From contig NZ_CP036278.1 in NCBI RefSeq assembly GCF_007748035.1, positions 1,984,001-2,048,000 of the forward strand: a DNA stretch of 64,000 nucleotides. The letters are read 5' to 3'. The notes beneath the pieces were generated by a model. That model did not search any database, was not told where the DNA came from, and was given only the letters and a program-made list of their open reading frames with translations. The stretch comes from Aeoliella mucimassa. Lineage in GTDB: Bacteria; Planctomycetota; Planctomycetia; Pirellulales; Lacipirellulaceae. Positions 38,913-49,616 of the stretch are shown here, piece by piece (positions within the stretch are counted from its first letter, which is position 1; each line of letters opens with the position of its first letter). The translations under genes and the position numbers were made by a program.

Positions 38913-41900
38913 ATGCACCGCACCAAGTCACGTCGCACGCTTCGGGCAACCTCGTCGAAGCTCCGCATCGAGCCGCTCGAACCTCGCATCGCCCTCACGG
39001 TGGTCACGCTGCAAGCGAGCGCCGACACCTACACCCAGGCGGGAGTCGGCGCCGGCAGTGCCGAGGTGTTCGACCTGATCGACGGCAACGGCGGATTCGC
39101 CGATCGCATGGCCTACGTGCAGTTCGACCTTAGCGGGCTGTCGCTCGACTCGCTCGAGTCGGCCACCTTGTCGTTCGTCAAGCAGCCGAATCTAGCTGGT
39201 GGGCGCAGCGACTATGTCACCACCGACCGGTTCGACGTGTACGGGCTGCTCGACCTCGCTGGCAACACTCCGCAGGGTTGGAACGAAGCGACGCTGGCCG
39301 AAGGCAACCTGGGAGCCGAGTACACCAACACCAGCGGCAACGGGCTCGACACCGCGCGACTTCAGAATCTCAACCAAGAGACCGGTGCCGACGTCATCGA
39401 AAGCGTGATCAACGCCGATGGCAGCCCTTCGTCGATCACCGGGCCCGACCTGGTTGCGTTTCTACAGCAGCGGGCCGATGCCAACGGACTGGTGACCTTC
39501 ATTACCTATGTTGATGCTGGCAACGTGCGCGGCTACGCGTTTGGCACCCGGGAGAATCCCAACGCAGCCGTTCGCCCAACGCTTGAGTTGGAGTTCCCCA
39601 GCGATCCGCTGCCCGATCCCTATCCCGATGAGCCCGTCGTGTTGCCGCGGCAGATGGAGAAGCTCGACCGGGGAGTCATCGCCATGCGCACCAGCAGCAG
39701 TTCGGCCTACGTCGGCTGGCGATTGCTGGGCGACGATCCGGCGGGCGTCGGCTTTAATCTCTATCGCTCTACCAACAACGGCACCGCTTACAAACTCAAC
39801 GCGACTCCGATCACCAACACCACCGACTACGTCGATAACTCGGCTAGCAGTGCGTTCAGCTACACCTACTCGATCCGCCCGGTGATCGATGGGGTCGAGC
39901 AAGCAGCGAGCGAAACCTACACGCTGCTTTCGAGCACCGCGGCTCAGCAGTTTATCGAGGTGCCGATCGTCGCCCCACCCGATACCATCGTGAACGGTGA
40001 GAACTGGCACTACACGGCCAACGACGCCAGCGTGGGCGACCTCGATGGCGATGGCGACTACGAGGTGGTGCTCAAGTGGACGCCCGAAATCACCAATCCA
40101 AATCCCGATACCAATTATTTGTACGCTCCTACGGCCAACATGTATGTCGACGCGTACGACATGGATGGCACGCTGCTCTGGCGAATCGACGCGGGCCCAA
40201 ACATTCGCACCATTGCCAGTTCGCTGCAGTTTATCGTGTACGATCTCGATGGCGATGGCCGCGCCGAGGTGGCCATGAACTCCGCCGATGGCACCACCTC
40301 GTACCATGCCATGAACGACGGCGGGCGGTTGAGTTTCTCCACCAACGATGTCGTGGGCGATCCGAATGCCAACTGGGTCGATCCCTCCGGCTGGATCACC
40401 ACCGGGCCGGAGTACCTGACCGTGTTCGATGGTTACACCGGCGACGTGCTCGCCAGCACCAACCTGCTGCCCGCCCGCGGCACCGTAACCGACTGGGGCG
40501 ACAACTACGGCCACCGCTCGACCACCCATAAATACGTGGTCGCTTACCTCGACGGGCAGCACCCGAGTCTCGTCACCGGCCGAGGCATCTATCATGGCCA
40601 GGCCCAGTATGGCACCGCCAAAACGGAACTGACCGCCTGGAACTTTGGCGACGGCCAACTGACCGACCTGTGGTCCTTCACCGCGACCGAAGGCACCGGC
40701 AACGACGTGAACGCCGACTACGTAGGGCAGGGCAATCAGGCGGTGAGTGTTGCCGACGTCGATGGCGATGGCTACGACGAAGTCATCTGGGGAGCGATGG
40801 TGGTCGATCAGGATGGCACCGGGCTGTACAGCACCGGTCGCGGGCATGGCGACGCGCTGCACGTGGCCGACATGGACCCCGACAATCCCGGCCTCGAGAT
40901 CTTCGAGCCGCACGAAAGTCCCGGCGAGTACGGATTGGCCGGCGGCGACTATCGCGACGCGATGACCGGCGAACTGCTGATTGGCATCGAGACCACCGGC
41001 GACGTCGGTCGCGGGGTAGCGTTCGACATCGATCCCAATTACCCGGGCTACGAGTTCTGGACCTCGTACGTCGAGCCGGGCAACAGCGGGCCGACCATTT
41101 ACAACGTGCAAGTGGGAGCCATTTACGAAGCTCCATCGAACGTGCACATGAACTTTGGCATCTGGTGGGATGCCGACCCGCTGCGTGAAACCCTCGATGG
41201 CACCACGATTTCGAAATGGCATTACGAGTGGGCGAACCCAGGCCGGCAGAACCTGGTGTCGTACGGCAACAGCGGCATCAACAACAACGCAGGGCTCAGC
41301 AGCAACAACGGCACCAAGCGTAATCCCAGTTTAACGGCCGACCTGTTTGGCGACTGGCGCGAGGAGGTCATCTGGCGGCGGGCCGATAATTCGGCGCTTG
41401 AAATCTGGTCGACGACCATTCCTTCGACCATGCGACTACCGACGCTCATGCACGACCTGCAGTACCGCGAAGCGGTCGCCTGGCAGAACGTCTATTACAA
41501 TCAGCCGCCGCACCCTAGCTACTTTATTGGTGCGGGGATGGGCGAGGCGCCGACCCCGCCGCTTTTCTTCGGCGGAGAACTCTCTGGCGACTATAACCAG
41601 GATGGCGTCGTGAACCTCGGCGACTACACCGTGTGGCGCGACTGGCTCGGTAGCACTACCAACTTGGCCGCCGATGGCGATCACAACGGAGTGATCGACC
41701 AGGGAGACTACCAGGTATGGAAAGAGAACTTCGGCGCGGTCGCCCAAACGCCGCTGCTCAGCGGAGTGGCCGCGGCCTCATCGACGGAGTCCAGCAGCGA
41801 ACCAGCGGTGGGGAGCCTATTGGCCGGGACTCCTACCGACAGCGCGGTGCCGGATACGACAGAGCCCACTAGCAACGCAGCGCCCGCCGACGGGCAGCCG

Positions 41901-42284
41901 AACATCGATGCGGCCGTGACTGGCGACACGGCCACCAGTAGTGCCAGCGGCGACTCGTCGAACAGCACCAGTGGACTGTCGCCGCTCGCGGCCAATCCTC
42001 TGGCAGTCAGTCTTGGTGAGGGTGGCAGACCAGTAAGCAGTCGATCGCATGCGTTGTCTGGTGCCCCCTCGGGTGGGGGTGTTTCTGAGACCTCCTCCGA
42101 GGTCGTTTCGCCTTCGGTTCCGCGTCAGACGCAGTCGCTTCCATTCACTTCTAGGAGTCTTGGCGCTCGCCAGACCAATGAGCAGCAGATGCGTGAGCAT
42201 TTCGCACCGCAGCGTGGCCCGATCGGGGCCGATCGCCCGCTCGATTTGGCGTTTGCCGAATGGGGCGTTTCTCGCCAGTTTTAG
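38913..42284 (+). CDS. Second rhamnogalacturonan lyase PL11 with LEPR motif and dockerin-like domain
   Basis: A 1,123-residue paralogue of the previous gene with the same domain order: a basic leader with IEPLEPRIAL, a DNRLRE domain (about 35-220), an FN3-like segment (RQMEKLDRGVIAMRTSSSSA), the PL11 propeller ([40 protein letters not shown]), a dockerin-like pair near 892-950, and a longer Ser/Thr/Pro-rich tail. The two dockerin regions share runs of 36 and 29 identical bases, showing recent duplication or gene conversion. Endo- and exo-acting division, as between YesW and YesX, is possible but not visible. Confidence 0.92.
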   Translation: MHRTKSRRTLRATSSKLRIEPLEPRIALTVVTLQASADTYTQAGVGAGSAEVFDLIDGNGGFADRMAYVQFDLSGLSLDSLESATLSFVKQPNLAGGRSDYVTTDRFDVYGLLDLAGNTPQGWNEATLAEGNLGAEYTNTSGNGLDTARLQNLNQETGADVIESVINADGSPSSITGPDLVAFLQQRADANGLVTFITYVDAGNVRGYAFGTRENPNAAVRPTLELEFPSDPLPDPYPDEPVVLPRQMEKLDRGVIAMRTSSSSAYVGWRLLGDDPAGVGFNLYRSTNNGTAYKLNATPITNTTDYVDNSASSAFSYTYSIRPVIDGVEQAASETYTLLSSTAAQQFIEVPIVAPPDTIVNGENWHYTANDASVGDLDGDGDYEVVLKWTPEITNPNPDTNYLYAPTANMYVDAYDMDGTLLWRIDAGPNIRTIASSLQFIVYDLDGDGRAEVAMNSADGTTSYHAMNDGGRLSFSTNDVVGDPNANWVDPSGWITTGPEYLTVFDGYTGDVLASTNLLPARGTVTDWGDNYGHRSTTHKYVVAYLDGQHPSLVTGRGIYHGQAQYGTAKTELTAWNFGDGQLTDLWSFTATEGTGNDVNADYVGQGNQAVSVADVDGDGYDEVIWGAMVVDQDGTGLYSTGRGHGDALHVADMDPDNPGLEIFEPHESPGEYGLAGGDYRDAMTGELLIGIETTGDVGRGVAFDIDPNYPGYEFWTSYVEPGNSGPTIYNVQVGAIYEAPSNVHMNFGIWWDADPLRETLDGTTISKWHYEWANPGRQNLVSYGNSGINNNAGLSSNNGTKRNPSLTADLFGDWREEVIWRRADNSALEIWSTTIPSTMRLPTLMHDLQYREAVAWQNVYYNQPPHPSYFIGAGMGEAPTPPLFFGGELSGDYNQDGVVNLGDYTVWRDWLGSTTNLAADGDHNGVIDQGDYQVWKENFGAVAQTPLLSGVAAASSTESSSEPAVGSLLAGTPTDSAVPDTTEPTSNAAPADGQPNIDAAVTGDTATSSASGDSSNSTSGLSPLAANPLAVSLGEGGRPVSSRSHALSGAPSGGGVSETSSEVVSPSVPRQTQSLPFTSRSLGARQTNEQQMREHFAPQRGPIGADRPLDLAFAEWGVSRQF

Positions 42285-42711
42285 CTGGAATTTGGCCACC
42301 CATCTGCTCTAATGATAAGTGGTCGCATGTATAGGTGTGACCCGCTGGCCGTGGTGGCTCAGCGACCACGACCGTATTGCCCCCACCCGGCCGGTGGGTG
42401 GGGCGAAATCGCCTTTGACCGAAATCTCACCAAATGTCCTTTACCCTGCAAAACAAGGTGGTTTTTAATGCTCTCGCGGTTGATCCCCGGCCGAATAAAG
42501 CCCCCACGAATCGTTTTCGGTACTTTGGGGGCATTTGCCCCTCGAAAACTATCGCAACATCCGCTGTCTGTTATGGACAAGCGGACGACCGGCGGGAATA
42601 ATGATTTCTAAACTATTTTGCTTTTTATTGTGCTGCTCCCCTCATCGGCGGAACTTAGCTTGGCCGGGCGGGCAGCATCCTAGTCTTCTATCAACTGGAG
42701 GGATTTCTCCC
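42285..42711. other. Intergenic region before GH51
   Basis: No gene. A strong GC-rich imperfect hairpin lies at 42380-42404 (arms ending CCCGG and CCGGTGGG). It should contain the GH51 promoter; none was identified with confidence. Confidence 0.4.
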
Positions 42712-45144
42712 ATGCTTGGCAAGTTGACGAATCGTCTGCTGCTTGGGGTTGCTGCCTGCGTGCTGGCGACCGGATCCGTTTCGCAGAGTCTGGCCGTCGA
42801 GGCCGAAGTACACGTGCATCTCGATCGGCCATCGGTCGAACTGAGCCCGGTACTGTACGGGCTATTTTTTGAGGACATCAACTACGCAGCCGACGGCGGG
42901 CTGTATGCCGAGTTGGTGCAGAACCGCTCGTTCGAGTACTACCCGCTCAGTAACAATCGCCGGCTGCATCCGCTGAGTGCCTGGGAGCGTGTGCAACGCG
43001 ACGGTGGCACCGCCAAGTTGGCCGTGGTCGACGAAGCGCCGCTGAACGACAAGAACACCCATTATGTGAACATCGCCCTCGATGGCACCGGAACCGCTGG
43101 CATCGCCAACAGCGGCTTTGCCGGCATTGTGCTCGAGAAGGATGCGAAGTACGACTTCTCGGTCTACGCCCGCAGGACCGAGGATGCCGACAAGGCGATC
43201 AACGTGCAGCTAGTGAAGGACGATGGTTCGGTACTGGCCGAAGGCTCCATCGATGCGGTTTCGGCCGAGTGGAAGAAGTACGAGCTGACGCTCACCGCCA
43301 GCGACGACGCGACCAAGGCCAAGCTAGTGGTCACCACCACCGGCGGCGGTGTGCTGTCGCTCGACATGGTTTCGCTGTTCCCGCAGGAGACGTTCAAAGG
43401 CCGCAAAAACGGCATGCGCAAAGACCTGGGCCAAGCCCTGGCCGAGTTGAATCCCAAGTTCCTCCGGTTCCCTGGCGGCTGCATCGCCCATGGCAGCGGC
43501 CTGGCCAATGCGTACCGCTGGAAAGACACTGTGGGCGACGTTGCCGAGCGGAAGCCGAACTGGAACCGCTGGGGGTATCACCAAAGTTACGGGCTCGGCT
43601 ATTTCGAATACATGCAGCTGTGTGAAGACATCGGTGCGACTCCGCTGCCAGTGGTGCCAGTGGGCGTCGCCTGCGGTTTTACGCGTCCGTTCGACAAGGT
43701 GCCGATGGAAGACCTGCACATTTGGGTCGACGACGCGCTCGACCTGATTGAGTTCGCCAATGGCCCGGTAGAGAGTGAGTGGGGCAAGCTGCGAGCCGAG
43801 ATGGGCCACCCCGAGCCGTTTAATCTGGAGTACGTCTGCCTGGGTAACGAAGAGCACGACACTCCCGAAGTGCGGGAGCGGTTCCCTTACTTTGTCGCGG
43901 CGATTCGTGAGCGTTATCCCGACATTAAAATCGTCGGTACCTCGGGCCTCGGCGAGGGAATCCCGCTGTACGACCTGATGACTCGCGAGCAGGTATACAG
44001 CAGCGACGAGCACTACTATATGAATCCGAACTGGTATTTGAGCAACACTCGCCGGTTCGATTCGTTCGATCGTAACAAGCCGAAGATCTTCGTCGGCGAG
44101 TACGCTTCGGAAGGCAACAGCATGTTCAATGCCATGGCCGAAGCCGCCTACTTGACCGGCATCGAACGCAATGCCGACATCGTCGACATGACCTGCTACG
44201 CCCCGCTGCTGGCCAAGTACAACTACACGCAGTGGCCCAAGGCCGACCTGATTTGGTTCGACAACACGCAAGTGGTTCGCACGCCGAACTACTACGTGCA
44301 GCAGATGTTCGCCACGAACAAAGGCGATGTTTACCTGGATAACAGTGTCGAGATGGCTCGTAACGTGGTCGATAAGCGATACGCGGGCCGAGTTGGCATT
44401 GGTACCTGGCTGACCACCATCGAGGTCGAATCGGCCAAGCTCAATGGCAAGCCGCTCAACTTCGCCGATTGGGAAGTGCTGGGAGGCGACTACGACAACA
44501 CGAAGAGTGCCTACTTCCAACGCGATGTTCGTGCCGAGCCAGCGATGAGCCTCGCCCCCGAAAGTGCCGATGGCAGCAAGACCGTGTACGAAGTGCGGGC
44601 TCGCAAGACCGGCGGCGAGGAAGGTTTCTTGCTGGCGTTTGGTTACGACGATGGCCACTACTACTGGTGGAACATCGGCGGCTGGGGCAACACCCAGCAT
44701 GGCATCGAAGTCCGCCAGAACGGCCAATCGACCGATCGCCTGGTCACCACCCGTGGCAGCATCGAATCGAACCGCTGGTACGACCTGAAGGTCGAACTCG
44801 ATGGCGGCCGCATCCGTTGCTACATCGATGGCAAGCTGATTCACGACTTCCAAGCGATGTCGCCTGAGTTGTGCGTATCGCCGACGATGGATCGCTCGAA
44901 CAGCGAAGTGATGGTGAAGCTGGTGAATCCGAGCGACGAGCCAGTCGAAACGACCGTGGTGCTGCAGGGGGGCCGCCTGGCCGACGAGGCCACGCTGACC
45001 ACGATCGACGGCCCCGCCGGGGCGGTGAACACCCGCGAGTCCGAAGCGGTGCAGCCGGTCGTTACCGAGCTGAAAGCCGCTCGCACGATGAAACTAGAGC
45101 TGCCGCCGATCTCGGTGCAGGTGCTCAAGGTGAAATTGAAGTAA
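42712..45144 (+). CDS. Secreted GH51 alpha-L-arabinofuranosidase
   Basis: An 810-residue exported enzyme. A signal peptide is followed by HLDRPSVELSPVLYGLFFED, a carbohydrate-binding-like beta domain (about 105-220), then the GH51 barrel. The acid/base Glu380 is in CLGNEEHDTPE and the nucleophile Glu463 in KIFVGEYASEGN. A laminin-G/concanavalin-like domain (about 610-720; GEEGFLLAFGYDDGHYYWWN, KVELDGGRIRCYIDGKLIHD) is inserted before the C-terminal beta domain. It removes arabinose from arabinan or arabinogalactan side chains of RG-I. GGAGGG lies about 10 bases before the ATG. Confidence 0.94.
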   Translation: MLGKLTNRLLLGVAACVLATGSVSQSLAVEAEVHVHLDRPSVELSPVLYGLFFEDINYAADGGLYAELVQNRSFEYYPLSNNRRLHPLSAWERVQRDGGTAKLAVVDEAPLNDKNTHYVNIALDGTGTAGIANSGFAGIVLEKDAKYDFSVYARRTEDADKAINVQLVKDDGSVLAEGSIDAVSAEWKKYELTLTASDDATKAKLVVTTTGGGVLSLDMVSLFPQETFKGRKNGMRKDLGQALAELNPKFLRFPGGCIAHGSGLANAYRWKDTVGDVAERKPNWNRWGYHQSYGLGYFEYMQLCEDIGATPLPVVPVGVACGFTRPFDKVPMEDLHIWVDDALDLIEFANGPVESEWGKLRAEMGHPEPFNLEYVCLGNEEHDTPEVRERFPYFVAAIRERYPDIKIVGTSGLGEGIPLYDLMTREQVYSSDEHYYMNPNWYLSNTRRFDSFDRNKPKIFVGEYASEGNSMFNAMAEAAYLTGIERNADIVDMTCYAPLLAKYNYTQWPKADLIWFDNTQVVRTPNYYVQQMFATNKGDVYLDNSVEMARNVVDKRYAGRVGIGTWLTTIEVESAKLNGKPLNFADWEVLGGDYDNTKSAYFQRDVRAEPAMSLAPESADGSKTVYEVRARKTGGEEGFLLAFGYDDGHYYWWNIGGWGNTQHGIEVRQNGQSTDRLVTTRGSIESNRWYDLKVELDGGRIRCYIDGKLIHDFQAMSPELCVSPTMDRSNSEVMVKLVNPSDEPVETTVVLQGGRLADEATLTTIDGPAGAVNTRESEAVQPVVTELKAARTMKLELPPISVQVLKVKLK

Positions 45145-45212
45145 AGCGGCGATGCTCGTCGAACTCGGCAAGGGATGACGAGAACGACGAGCGGCAGCCG
45201 TTCGCATCGGGC

Positions 45213-45250
45213 GTTCGGGCATCCTCTTTCTTAGATGGGGATGCCCGAAC
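45213..45250. terminator. Hairpin after GH51
   Basis: A perfect 12-bp stem (GTTCGGGCATCC and GGATGCCCGAAC, 14-base loop) about 70 bp past the GH51 stop. No T tract follows directly, so a terminator role is likely but not certain. The remaining stretch to 45532 shows no gene. Confidence 0.6.
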
Positions 45251-48200
45251 TGCCATTTCCTGCAAAAACTAGAAGTTAACTAGGAGATCTGATCGAATAA
45301 AGCAAAAAACTGCCTGTAGAGAGCATTGCTCGTGGGGCGAATCGGCTCACTGGGGACCGAATTGCGGAGGACCGGTTGTAACGCCTGGGGGCCTGCAACT
45401 GGTGTAATTCGAACCCCCCGATGCTCAGAAAGCCGAGAATCCTGCGAATTGATTGTTGATTCGGGAGTTAGCGATCATACTGAGAGCTTCACTTCCCCGC
45501 ATCATTGATTGACACTACAGGCACTCTCAGCAATGAATCTTCGCCAGTGGTATTGGCGCTATCGCCGACCCTCCCGCCGTCCCGCCCGCCCGCAACGCAC
45601 CTTCCAAACGCTTGAACCTCGTTGGATGATGGCCGCCGATACGGTCGGCGACGAGTCGTTAATAAACGACCTGGTCGTCCACGCCCAGTCGACAGCCGGC
45701 TCGCAAATGGCGGTCGGTATGAGCGACTCGAACAGCGTGGTCGTCTACAGCGGCGCCGGCGCGACTGACAACTCAGGCGTGTTTGCCAAAGTATACGACT
45801 CCGACGGCGATGTCTTGTTGGAGGACTTTCAGGTAAACAGCACCTTCGCCGGCACGCAGTCCGAAGCATCGGTCGAGGTGTTCGAAGATGGCTCGTTTGT
45901 GATCACCTGGAGCGGACGCGGTGAAGGAGATAGCCAAGGCATCTTCATGCGGATGTTCGACGCCGATGGAGCCGCCTTGGGCGACGAAGTACTGGTGAAC
46001 ACCACGGTCGGCGGTAAGCAGTTCGATCCGGCGATCGCAATGGCCTCCGACGGGTCGTTCGCTATTGGTTGGAGTGGTCAGAGTACCGACGACTCGACCG
46101 GCGTCTACCTGCAACGGTTCGACGCCGACGGCGAGATGGTCGGCGACGAAGTGCTGGTGAACACGACAACCGAGAAGAGCCAAACCGGAATCGCTTTGGT
46201 CTTCGACAGCGAAGACGTGCTGGTCGCCAGTTGGAGCAGCATGGGCCAGGATGGCAGCGACTGGGGAGTATATGGTCAACGGTACGACACCGATGGCGAG
46301 CTACTCGGCGAGGAGTTTGCCTGGAATACAACGACGGACGACGCACAACAGAATGTATCGCTCGCTGCTGGGCCCGATGGCGAAGTGGTCGCCATCTGGC
46401 AATCGCGCGAGCAGGATGGCGATGGCTGGGGCATTGTCGCCCGGGTGCTCGCTAGCGATGGCGAGACCTTCGGCGACGAAATCCTCGTAAACGACGAAAC
46501 GGAAGGACAACAATACGACGCGAAGCTAGCGATCGCCGACGATGGCTCGTGGCTCGTCACCTGGACCACCGGAACCGACGACGGAGCCGGATGGGAGGTC
46601 GCCGCCCGGTCGTTCGACGAAGATGGCACCCCCGAAGACGATTCGTTTGCGGTGAACCAGGAAATGGCGGGAGCCAATTCCGGGCATCAGCACTACGCTT
46701 CGGTGGCTATCCAAGGCGACAAGGCGGTGATCGTGTGGTCGGGCCGTGGCACGACCGATCGCTATGGCGTTTATAAACAGGATTACGACTATGAACTAGA
46801 AGCCCAGGTCGCTCCGGATCTCGAAGAGATCGACGACGACAACGCGACGGTCGGCGTAGAATACTCGGTAACGGTCACAGCGTCCGACGAGAACTCGCGC
46901 GACACGCTGAGCTTCTATCTCGATACCGAGAACGTGCCAGAAGGAGCGACGATTGAACAAATCGATAACAACACGGCAGTGATTCGATGGACCGCCACCG
47001 AGGACCTGCTCGGCGAGACAGTCACGTTCCGCGTGCTCGTAGCCGATGATGGTGAGCCGGTGATGGTCGACTCCGAGGAATTCACGCTGACCGTCGTTGA
47101 ACAAGAGGCTCCTGTCATCGATACGATCGACGACGGCGAAGCATCGGTCGACGAAGAGTACTCGATCACGATCACCGCCACCGATATCAACACGCAAGAC
47201 ACGCTGACGTTCTCGCTCGATGGCGACAACTCACCAGCCGATGCGACGATCGAACAAACCGACAACAATACTGCGATTATCCGTTGGACTCCGAGCAGTG
47301 ATTTCGAAGGCACCTCGGTGAACTTCCGTGTGGTGGTGACCGATGACGGTGATCCCGTGATGGAAGCCTACCAGGACTTCACGGTGGAAGTATTGAATAC
47401 TCCACTGACCGTGGATCTGAACGGTGAAGAGGTCGATGGAACCGATACCTCGACAACCTATGCGGTTTCGAGTGGAGCGGTGGCCATCGTCGAAGACGTG
47501 CTGGTCATCAATGGAGCCGAAGACGACACGGTGTCGGGCGCGACCGTGGTGCTCGACGATTCGGCCGACGGTACTGTCGAAACGCTGGCTGTCGATGTGC
47601 TCGATACCGCGATTACCGCGTCCTACGATACCGCGACCGGCACACTGACGCTCACCGGCAGTGATACTGCCGAAAACTATGCTCGCGTGTTGCGAACGCT
47701 GACCTACGAGAATAGTTCGGACTCGGCGACCGGATCACGCACTGTGTCAGTGAGTGCCACCGATAGCCTTGAAACGAGCGAGCTCGCAGAGATTACGATT
47801 TCGATCGGAGCGATGGACTTGGTAAGCCTCGCCCAGGCGATCACCGACTCGGGCGCCAAGTTCTACGGAGCTGCCTGGTGTGAGAACTGCACCGAACAGA
47901 AAGAACTGTTTGAAGACGGGGCACAACTGCTTCCCTTTGTTGAGTCATCCGACGAAAATCGCGAATTGAACGACGTGGGAGAAGAGAACGAGATCGAAGA
48001 GTTCCCCACCTGGGTGTTTGCCGATGGCACTCGCCTGGTTGGTGTGCAGTCGCTACAGACACTCGCGGCCGCAGCGGGCGTGACGATTCCGGTCTCGGAT
48101 ACTCCGTACCTGGCAGAGATTGCCGACGATACGTTGCTGGTTGGTTCGCCACTGTTGATTCCACTCGACGGCTATGATCCAGCCGGCGGGGCATTGACCT

Positions 48201-48581
48201 ATACCATCACCACCGACAACGCCGACGTCACCGCCGAACTGCTAACCGGCAATCGTTCGATGGTGATCGATGTCGAAGGCTACGGTGACTTGGTCTTCCA
48301 GTTGTTCGAGAACTACACGCCGACCGCTACGCAGCGGATCATCGATCTGGCGATGGCCGATTTCTACGATGGTGTGTCGTTCCATCGCGTACTGAACAAC
48401 TTTGTGATTCAAGGTGGCGATCCCGATGGCGATGGCACCGGCGGATCGGACCTCGGCGACTTCGACGACGAGTTCAATCTTGATCTGCAGCACAATCGCA
48501 CTGGTTTGCTGTCGTTTGCGAAGAGTGCCGACGACACCAACGATTCGCAATTTTTCATCACCGAAGGGGACAGCGACAGCC

Positions 48582-49616
48582 GGCCTTGTTGAACAATTAG
48601 TCACAAACCTCCGTAAAAACTAACGTGGAATGGAACCACGTACCTTTTTTACGGAGATCGAACATGGCTACGAAAGAAAAACGAACCTACAAAGTCACGA
48701 ACTGGAAGGAGTATAACAAGTCGCTCATCGAGCGTGGAAACATCACTATTTGGTTTAGCGACGAGGCGTTGGAGAACTGGGAACATCCTAACGACCAGAC
48801 AAAAGTCGGTCGCCCTTTTGTCTTCAGCGATACGGCGATCGAGTGCTTGCTGACGATTCGCGAACTGCTGAAACTTCCCTATCGGCAGACTGAGGGATTC
48901 GGCCGCTCGCTGGTGGCGATGTTGGGCGTCGAGGCAGCGATTCCCAATTATTCTTCGCTCGCCAAGCGAGCCAGCAAGCTGAATGTTTCGCTCGATATCG
49001 CTAACAAGAGGGGCGACATCGATATCGTGGTGGATAGCACCGGCATGAAAGTGTTTGGCGAGGGCGAATGGAAGATGCGGACGCATGGCAAGTCGAAGCG
49101 GCGGACATGGCGGAAGCTGCATTTGTCGGTGAATCCTGACACCCGCGAGATTGTGGCGGAGATTTTGACCGAGAACAGTTGCCACGATGCCGATGCGGTT
49201 CCCGAAATGCTGGAGCAGGTGGAGCAGCCCGTAAAAAAGTTTCACGGCGACGGTAGTTACGACAAGTGGAAGGTTTATGAAGGGCTGGAATCCGAAGGCA
49301 TTGAGCCGGTGATTCCGCCGCAGCACAACGCCAAGATCAAACAACATGGCAACTCTGCGGAGGAGCCTTTGCCCCGGGACGAGGCAATTCGTCAGATTCG
49401 ACGCAAGGGGCGTAGGAGTTGGAAAGAGGAAGTGGGCTATCATCGTAGAAGCTTGGCGGAAACGACCATGTACCGAGTGAAACAAAGCTTTGGGAGCCAT
49501 CTCAAAAACCGAGTATTCGAAAACCAACAAACGGAAGCCCGCTTGCGCTGTAAAATCATCAATCAATTCACCCAACTCGGGCTTCCACAGTTCGAGTGGA
49601 GTTAGTCAACAAGGCC
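48582..49616 (+). mobile_element. IS5-family element, IS903 group
   Basis: A complete 1,035-bp element bounded by GGCCTTGTTGA and its inverse TCAACAAGGCC, and flanked by the 9-bp direct repeat GCGACAGCC (48573-48581 and 49617-49625). IS903-group elements make 9-bp duplications and have similar GGCTTTGTTGAA-type ends. The exact repeats and intact transposase point to a recent insertion. It lies in the coding sequence of the LEPR/cyclophilin gene. Confidence 0.95.
48664..49605 (+). CDS. IS903-group transposase (IS5 family)
   Basis: A 313-residue DDE transposase. N-terminal YKVTNWKEYNKSLIERGNIT is characteristic of the group. Catalytic residues: Asp in IVVDSTGMK, Asp in FHGDGSYDKWK and Glu in RRSLAETTMYRVKQSFG. 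No stop or frameshift is present, so the element is likely active. GGAG 8 bases before ATG 48664 supports the start. Confidence 0.95.
   Translation: MATKEKRTYKVTNWKEYNKSLIERGNITIWFSDEALENWEHPNDQTKVGRPFVFSDTAIECLLTIRELLKLPYRQTEGFGRSLVAMLGVEAAIPNYSSLAKRASKLNVSLDIANKRGDIDIVVDSTGMKVFGEGEWKMRTHGKSKRRTWRKLHLSVNPDTREIVAEILTENSCHDADAVPEMLEQVEQPVKKFHGDGSYDKWKVYEGLESEGIEPVIPPQHNAKIKQHGNSAEEPLPRDEAIRQIRRKGRRSWKEEVGYHRRSLAETTMYRVKQSFGSHLKNRVFENQQTEARLRCKIINQFTQLGLPQFEWS

Noticed and set aside
39462-41222. Long antisense frame opposite the second PL11 gene
   Set aside because: Shadow of a GC-rich coding strand; sequence has no family features. The same applies to 27709-29568.
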